Assembly (NCBI GenBank): GCA_958452935.1
Contig: CAUDVX010000003.1
Coordinates: forward strand, 74,613 to 138,612
DNA length: 64,000 nt
Direction of reading: 5' to 3'
From: an uncultured Collinsella sp.
GTDB taxonomy: Bacteria; Actinomycetota; Coriobacteriia; Coriobacteriales; Coriobacteriaceae
The notes under the pieces are model-generated. The model searched no databases and was not told where the DNA came from. It saw only the letters and a program-made list of their open reading frames with translations. The position numbers and the translations under genes were made by a program. The stretch's first letter is position 1. Every line of letters begins with the position of its first letter. Positions 60,036 to 64,000 of the stretch are shown here, piece by piece.

Positions 60036-60135
60036 GTGGACTCCCTTAGACATCCGGTTATCTGTTTAGGACAGACATTCTTTATGCCGTCTTTATACAT
60101 ATAAGAGCAGTTTGGCACATCGGGTAATTTTAGAC

Positions 60136-60159
60136 AATAATCCCCAGCTGGGGATTATT
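60136..60159. promoter_or_regulatory. 24-bp perfect palindrome AATAATCCCCAG-CTGGGGATTATT
   Basis: A loopless 24-bp palindrome lies 100 bases upstream of the kup start and 34 bases past the end of the minus-strand EamA gene. Its half-site ATCCCCA resembles the operator-like inverted repeat at 38925. It might be a regulator site for kup or a terminator of the exporter gene. Confidence 0.5.
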
Positions 60160-60193
60160 TATGTACGCAGGTAGCATTTGAAAGCAGGGGCTT

Positions 60194-61105
60194 TTAGGCA
60201 TGTGCCGCTTGGGCGATGCTTGCTTTGGTGTCTGCACGTTTGCCGGCGAGTTCGCAAAAGAGCGCGCCGCCGATGATAAGTGCGGCACCCATCAGGCGGA
60301 CCGGTGTTATGGCTTCGCCCAAAAGGACGGCCGAGAACACGACGGCCGAAAGCGGCTCAAGGTAGCCGACGACGGCGACGGTCTGCACGGGCAGTTTGGC
60401 GACAGCGCTAAAGTAGAGCAGGCAGCCGATGCCGGTGTTGACGACGCCGAGCATGACGACGGCACGCCAATCAATACTGGCGGCGACACCGGCGGACAGG
60501 AACGAGGGGGCGCCTTGGGTGACGAGCGTGAGGACCAGCGCGGTCACAAAGGCGGCGCTCACCTGGAGCGCGGAGTTCTCGAGACCCTCGATGTGCGGCG
60601 CACCCTTGCTGGCGATGACCATCAGCGCATAGCAAAATGCCGAGGCGATGCCGCAGACGATGCCCGCAATGGGCATGTTGCCGCCTAAACCTTGCGCTGC
60701 AATGAGAAAAGCGCCGCAGGCGACGGCGATAAACCCGGCGATTTTGCCACCGGTCAGCTTTTCGCCAAAGATGAGCGGGGAGAGCGCCATGACAATGATG
60801 GGGCCGCAGTAGTACAGCAGCGAGGATACGCCGACGCCGATCGTCTGGTAGGCGCGGAACAGAAAAACCCAGCTAGCGCCCAGCGCGGCTCCCGAAAGGA
60901 GGAGGGCTGCGGCTTCGCGGGGGCGAGATAGCGCCTGCAACTTATGGCGTTGGGTGATGGCGAGGACGGTGACAAGCGAAAGTGCGCCCAAAAACGTGCG
61001 CAGGAGCACGATATCGGAGCTCGGCAGCGCGATAGCAGCGGCGATGATGCCGTTGGAGCCAAACAATAGCAATGCTGCTAAGTACGTAAACAGTCTGTTG
61101 TTCAT
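60194..61105 (-). CDS. EamA-family drug/metabolite exporter (second copy)
   Basis: The 303-residue product has ten predicted TM helices in two EamA repeats. It starts MNNRLFTYLAALLLFGSNGI, has GALFGASW-type GASWVFLFRAYQTIGVGVS (about 77-95), and ends in PLSAVVFSAVLLGEAITPV and ELAGKR. It is a DMT exporter with unknown substrate. AGGGG lies slightly distant from the ATG. A LysR regulator is divergent across 118 bases, matching the layout of the pair at 20048-21975. Confidence 0.88.
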   Translation of the reverse strand: MNNRLFTYLAALLLFGSNGIIAAAIALPSSDIVLLRTFLGALSLVTVLAITQRHKLQALSRPREAAALLLSGAALGASWVFLFRAYQTIGVGVSSLLYYCGPIIVMALSPLIFGEKLTGGKIAGFIAVACGAFLIAAQGLGGNMPIAGIVCGIASAFCYALMVIASKGAPHIEGLENSALQVSAAFVTALVLTLVTQGAPSFLSAGVAASIDWRAVVMLGVVNTGIGCLLYFSAVAKLPVQTVAVVGYLEPLSAVVFSAVLLGEAITPVRLMGAALIIGGALFCELAGKRADTKASIAQAAHA

Positions 61106-61134
61106 GCGCTGACATCCCCTCTATATCCGAGTAT

Positions 61135-61151
61135 GTTCACTATGGGTGAAC
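61135..61151. promoter_or_regulatory. Inverted repeat GTTCAC-TATGG-GTGAAC
   Basis: A perfect 6-bp inverted repeat with a 5-base centre lies between the divergent EamA and LysR genes, 29 bases from the exporter start. It is a candidate LysR operator. Confidence 0.5.
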
Positions 61152-61172
61152 TGGCTTTAGAAGAAAAGCGAA

Positions 61173-61178
61173 TATAAT
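61173..61178 (+). promoter_or_regulatory. TATAAT -10 box for the second LysR gene
   Basis: TATAAT lies inside the AAAGCGAATATAAT motif that is shared with the first EamA/LysR region at 21014. It is 45 bases from the GTG start. Confidence 0.5.
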
Positions 61179-61223
61179 GCATGGCAAACATGATAAAAAC
61201 TCATGCAAAGGTGGAGGGGTGCC

Positions 61224-62081
61224 GTGGAGACCAATATCCAAAAGATGCAAGTGCTGCTCGAGACGGTGCGTGCCGGCAGCTTTACGCGTGCTGCAGAGCG
61301 GTTGAGCTATTCGCAGTCGGGCGTGAGCCGCATGGTGGGCGACCTTGAGGCCGATTGGGGCTTTAGGGTGCTCGACCGTAGTCGCGAGGGCGTGGTGCTT
61401 TCTGCCGACGGGCGGCAGGTCATGCCAGCAGTCGAGGCGTTATGCGAGGAATTCACTCGCTTGCAGCGACGGGTGGATGAGATGCGTGGGCTCATGCGCG
61501 GCAAGATCTGTATCGGTACGTTTTCGAGTGTGGCGACCCATGTGTTGCCGCCGGTGATCGCGCGGTTTCGCGCCGATCACCCGGATGTCGATTACGAGCT
61601 GCTGATGGGTGATTACTCAGAGATTGAGCAATGGGTGGCGGAAGGCCGCTGCGACCTGGGCTTTATCCCGCGCGAGCCACGCGGCACCGGCATGGCGTCG
61701 CGGCCGTTGGTGCAAGACGAGCTGATGGCCGTGGTGCCAGCGGACTCCTCGCTTGCCACCGCGGAGGTCGTTTCCCTTGCCGATTTGGCAAACGAGCAGT
61801 TTATTCTGCTGGAACGCGGTAGCGACGACGAGATTACGCCGCTGTTTCGCCGCGCGGGCCTGGCGGTGCGTTCTAAGCTGTCGACCTGGGATGACTATGC
61901 GATTATGGCTATGGTCGAGGACGGCCTGGGCGTGAGTATTCTTCCGGCGCTCATCTTGCGCCGCTGCCAGTTCGATGTTGCCGTGCGCCCGCTCGAGGGA
62001 CATCCTCATCGGCAGATCAATGCAATATATCGCACGGCTGACGTTTCGCTTGCCGCTGCTCGATTCCTTGAATACCTCTAA
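61224..62081 (+). CDS. LysR-family regulator, divergent from second EamA exporter
   Basis: The 285-residue protein has a LysR HTH (residues 5-62, GSFTRAAERLSYSQSGVSRM) and an effector domain (about 90-285) with the segments WVAEGRCDLGFI and DDYAIMAMVEDGLGVS. These are shared in pattern with the LysR protein at 21109-21975. GGAGGGG fixes the GTG at 61224 as start. The protein probably controls the exporter gene. Confidence 0.9.
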   Translation: METNIQKMQVLLETVRAGSFTRAAERLSYSQSGVSRMVGDLEADWGFRVLDRSREGVVLSADGRQVMPAVEALCEEFTRLQRRVDEMRGLMRGKICIGTFSSVATHVLPPVIARFRADHPDVDYELLMGDYSEIEQWVAEGRCDLGFIPREPRGTGMASRPLVQDELMAVVPADSSLATAEVVSLADLANEQFILLERGSDDEITPLFRRAGLAVRSKLSTWDDYAIMAMVEDGLGVSILPALILRRCQFDVAVRPLEGHPHRQINAIYRTADVSLAAARFLEYL

Positions 62082-62141
62082 ACGTGTACACGTCATTGTT
62101 CGCTTTGGGCAAATCTCGGGGTCCGGTACATTTTCTTATGA

Positions 62142-62222
62142 AATTGAACTTTCGAATGAGGTACCGCGCTATACTGCTGCCTAAATTGAACCTTGGTTCA
62201 ATTCGTGTTCTATAAATTGAAC
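62142..62222 (+). promoter_or_regulatory. AATTGAAC repeats around the promoter of the HTH-aminotransferase gene
   Basis: AATTGAAC occurs at 62142-62149, as a perfect palindrome AATTGAACC-TT-GGTTCAATT at 62184-62203, and at 62215-62222. A TATACT box at 62170-62175 lies among them. This arrangement strongly suggests autoregulation by the N-terminal HTH of the protein encoded directly downstream. Confidence 0.7.
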
Positions 62223-62243
62223 TTTGCCAGCAAGGAGGTTCTA

Positions 62244-63764
62244 GTGGCCCAAGAGACGTTTAGCGATCGCCTGCGACAGACTATGTCCGATCGCGACGTT
62301 CGCCAGTCGGACGTGATCCGCGCATCGGAGATGCTCGGCAAAAAACTCGGCAAGAGTCAGATGAGCCAATATGTGAGCGGCAAGACGATCCCGCGGCGCG
62401 ATGTGGCCGAGCTGCTCGCCCGCATTTTGGAGGTCGATGTTACCTGGCTGCTTGCCGGTAGCGCCGATCAAGGCGAGGCATCATCGCCCCGTAACGTTTC
62501 CAAGTCCGAACCCCATCCCTCAGCTCAAATTCCAAGGAGCACCACCATGCGTACTTTTTCTAAATCCACCAAGCTCGATAACGTCCTGTATGACGTGCGC
62601 GGTCCCGTCGTCGACGAGGCTGCCCGTATGGAGGACGAGGGCGAGCGCATCCTCAAGCTCAATATCGGCAACCCGGCGCCCTTCGGTTTCCGCACGCCCG
62701 ACGAGGTCATCAAGGATATGCGCCAGCAGCTGCCCGACTGCGAAGGCTATTCCAACTCGCGCGGCCTGTTCTCTGCGCGCAAGGCGATTATGCAGTACTC
62801 GCAGATCAAGGGCCTGCCCAATGTTCAGATGGAGCACATCTACACGGGCAACGGCGTGTCCGAGCTCATTCAGCTTTCGATGAACGCGCTGCTCGACAAT
62901 GGCGACGAGATTCTGATCCCCAGCCCCGACTATCCGCTCTGGACGGCGTGCGCAACCCTTGCCGGCGGCCATCCTGTGCACTATCTGTGCGACGAGCAGG
63001 CCGATTGGTATCCCGACCTGGAGGATATGGAGTCCAAGATCACGAGCGCGACCAAGGCCCTCGTCATCATCAACCCCAACAACCCCACGGGCTCGGTCTA
63101 CCCGCGCGAGGTGCTCGAGGGCATCGTCGAGGTTGCGCGCAGGCACCAGCTCATGATCTTTGCCGATGAGATCTACGACCGTCTGTGCATGGACGGCTAC
63201 GAGCACGTCTCGATTGCCTCGCTCGCTCCCGATCTGCCCTGCGTCACCTTTAGCGGCCTTTCCAAGTCGCACATGATCGCGGGCTATCGTATTGGCTGGA
63301 TGGTGCTTTCGGGCAACCAGCGCTGTATGAGCGACTTCATCATGGGCATCAACATGCTCTCCAACATGCGCCTGTGCTCCAACGTGCCGGCTCAGTCGAT
63401 CGTCCAGACGGCGCTCGGCGGCCATCAGTCGGTTAACGACTACATCCGTCCCGGCGGCCGTGTCTACGAGCAGCGCAACTTTGTGTATGAGGCGCTCAAC
63501 AAGATTGACGGCATCTCGGTGGTTAAGCCGCGTGCGGCGTTCTACATCTTCCCCAAGATGGATGTTAAGAAGTTCAACATCACCGATGACGAGCAGTTTG
63601 CCCTCGACCTGCTGCACGAGAAGAAGATCCTGATCACGCGCGGCGGCGGTTTTAACTGGGCCGAGCCCGACCACTTCCGCATCGTGTATCTGCCGCGCAT
63701 GGAAGTGCTCAAAGAGTCGCTCGAAGACCTCGCCGACTTCTTCGATCATTACCGCCAGAGCTAG
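62244..63764 (+). CDS. HTH domain-aminotransferase fusion (AlaA-type class I aminotransferase)
   Basis: The 506-residue product joins an XRE-like HTH (residues 3-72, RDVRQSDVIRASEMLGKKL, QMSQYVSGKTIPRRDVAELL) to a fold-type I aminotransferase (about 102-506). The enzyme part shows NIGNPAPFGF, the NPNNPTGSVYP loop, FADEIYDRL and FSGLSKSHMIAGYR with the PLP lysine at residue 341, as in AlaA/YfbQ-type alanine or valine-pyruvate transaminases. AAGGAGG fixes the GTG start at 62244. A second, strong AAGGAG-ATG start lies inside the gene at 62547, just at the fusion point. Its own DNA-binding targets are probably the AATTGAAC repeats upstream. Confidence 0.9.
   Translation: MAQETFSDRLRQTMSDRDVRQSDVIRASEMLGKKLGKSQMSQYVSGKTIPRRDVAELLARILEVDVTWLLAGSADQGEASSPRNVSKSEPHPSAQIPRSTTMRTFSKSTKLDNVLYDVRGPVVDEAARMEDEGERILKLNIGNPAPFGFRTPDEVIKDMRQQLPDCEGYSNSRGLFSARKAIMQYSQIKGLPNVQMEHIYTGNGVSELIQLSMNALLDNGDEILIPSPDYPLWTACATLAGGHPVHYLCDEQADWYPDLEDMESKITSATKALVIINPNNPTGSVYPREVLEGIVEVARRHQLMIFADEIYDRLCMDGYEHVSIASLAPDLPCVTFSGLSKSHMIAGYRIGWMVLSGNQRCMSDFIMGINMLSNMRLCSNVPAQSIVQTALGGHQSVNDYIRPGGRVYEQRNFVYEALNKIDGISVVKPRAAFYIFPKMDVKKFNITDDEQFALDLLHEKKILITRGGGFNWAEPDHFRIVYLPRMEVLKESLEDLADFFDHYRQS
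62532..62549 (+). promoter_or_regulatory. Internal ribosome site and start (AAGGAG-7-ATG) within the fusion gene
   Basis: AAGGAG stands 7 bases before the ATG at 62547, where MRTFSKSTKL begins the complete aminotransferase domain. The resulting 405-residue protein has the normal length of AlaA. It could allow a free enzyme besides the fusion. Confidence 0.6.
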
Positions 63765-63788
63765 TGGGATAGAAGCTCCGCACTATGA

Positions 63789-63824
63789 AAAGCTCCCTGC
63801 AGTTGTTTTGCTGCAGGGAGCTTT
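63789..63824. terminator. Strong hairpin between convergent genes
   Basis: AAAGCTCCCTGCAG and CTGCAGGGAGCTTT form a perfect 14-bp stem around TTGTTTTG. It lies between the aminotransferase stop and the deformylase stop and probably works in both directions. Confidence 0.85.
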
Positions 63825-63839
63825 CTTGAATCGGTGGAA

Positions 63840-64000
63840 CTAGATCACTATCCCGTTGCAGTGGTCGATTTCGTGCTGGATGATTTCGGCGGTGTAGCCC
63901 GAGAAGTTCTTGATGCGGTGGACGAAGTTCTCGTCCAAATACTCAACCTTAATGCGGCGATAGCGGGTACAGGGACGCTCGCCGATCAGCGAGAGGCATC
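63840..64000 (-). CDS. Peptide deformylase, C-terminal part (cut by window edge)
   Basis: The frame is open from the right window edge to a TAG at 63840-63842. The visible 53 residues include CLSLIGERP (motif II, the EGCLS Cys) and GYTAEIIQHEIDHCNGIVI (motif III with the catalytic Glu and both metal His). Peptide deformylase removes the N-formyl group from nascent proteins using Fe2+ or Zn2+. Unlike the similar protein at 56208-56627, the active-site Glu is present. The start and motif I lie outside the window. Confidence 0.9.
   Translation of the reverse strand, partial: CLSLIGERPCTRYRRIKVEYLDENFVHRIKNFSGYTAEIIQHEIDHCNGIVI

Noticed and set aside
62520..63749. Long open frame on the minus strand opposite the aminotransferase
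   Set aside because: The plus strand encodes a full PLP aminotransferase with recognisable motifs; the antisense frame has none.

Overview
The window looks like a chromosome segment of a gut Coriobacteriia bacterium, most likely Collinsella (Actinomycetota). The basis is high G+C coding DNA with strong GAGG/GGAG ribosome sites, a Collinsella-type bile salt hydrolase, LAxTG-anchored surface proteins and very dense hybrid histidine kinases, LysR regulators and GGDEF/EAL proteins. The genus is inferred from gene content. I saw no rRNA, tRNA, CRISPR array, prophage or transposase gene.

Layout. 0-4.5 kb: a cut hypothetical gene, a repeat-rich gap, a glutaredoxin, an XRE/TipAS-type regulator, tRNA methyltransferase TrmO and a MalY-type C-S lyase. 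4.6-11.1 kb: a substrate-binding lipoprotein translationally coupled to a hybrid kinase, facing a NimA-like flavoprotein and a second hybrid kinase that carries its own binding domains. 11.3-15.8 kb: a two-TM potassium channel, a LOG-family protein, a ClC-type channel and a YtrA-type GntR/ABC exporter operon with a palindromic operator. 16-26 kb: release factor 3, a queuosine-precursor-type transporter, an SDR, uracil-DNA glycosylase, a DMT exporter with a divergent LysR, a MATE exporter, RlmA-type and RsmJ-type rRNA methyltransferases and small membrane proteins.

26-37 kb: a Cys4-type zinc protein, an acetyltransferase, a TetM-like translation GTPase, a class II UvrA flanked by two paralogous AAA ATPases, TrmL, a CobW-type GTPase, an ArsC-fold protein lacking its cysteine, a long structured intergenic element and a flavodoxin-type protein. 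37-43 kb: two related cyclic-di-GMP proteins and a patatin-like lipase. 43-45 kb: a TPP riboswitch and terminator controlling thiM, a thiamine-binding protein gene and thiE. 45-50.5 kb: a HAD phosphatase, a LysR regulator, a MetE-like methyltransferase, a uracil permease and an esterase.

50.6-56 kb: two tandemly duplicated beta-helix surface proteins downstream of a purine permease; a copy of the permease gene's 3' tail is left between them. 56-64 kb: a peptide deformylase-like protein without its catalytic glutamate, a bile salt hydrolase, the Kup potassium transporter, a second DMT/LysR divergent pair, an HTH-aminotransferase fusion with an internal start site, and the C-terminal end of a deformylase with an intact active site.

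Across the window at least ten intergenic loci carry short hairpins with a near-constant loop (GGGACAG or GGGGACGT) but different, internally complementary stems. Two of them supply the stop codon of the adjacent gene. This family, the ATPase/UvrA2/TetM-like neighbourhood, the 36.5 kb structured element and the dual-start HTH-aminotransferase are the observations most worth following up.
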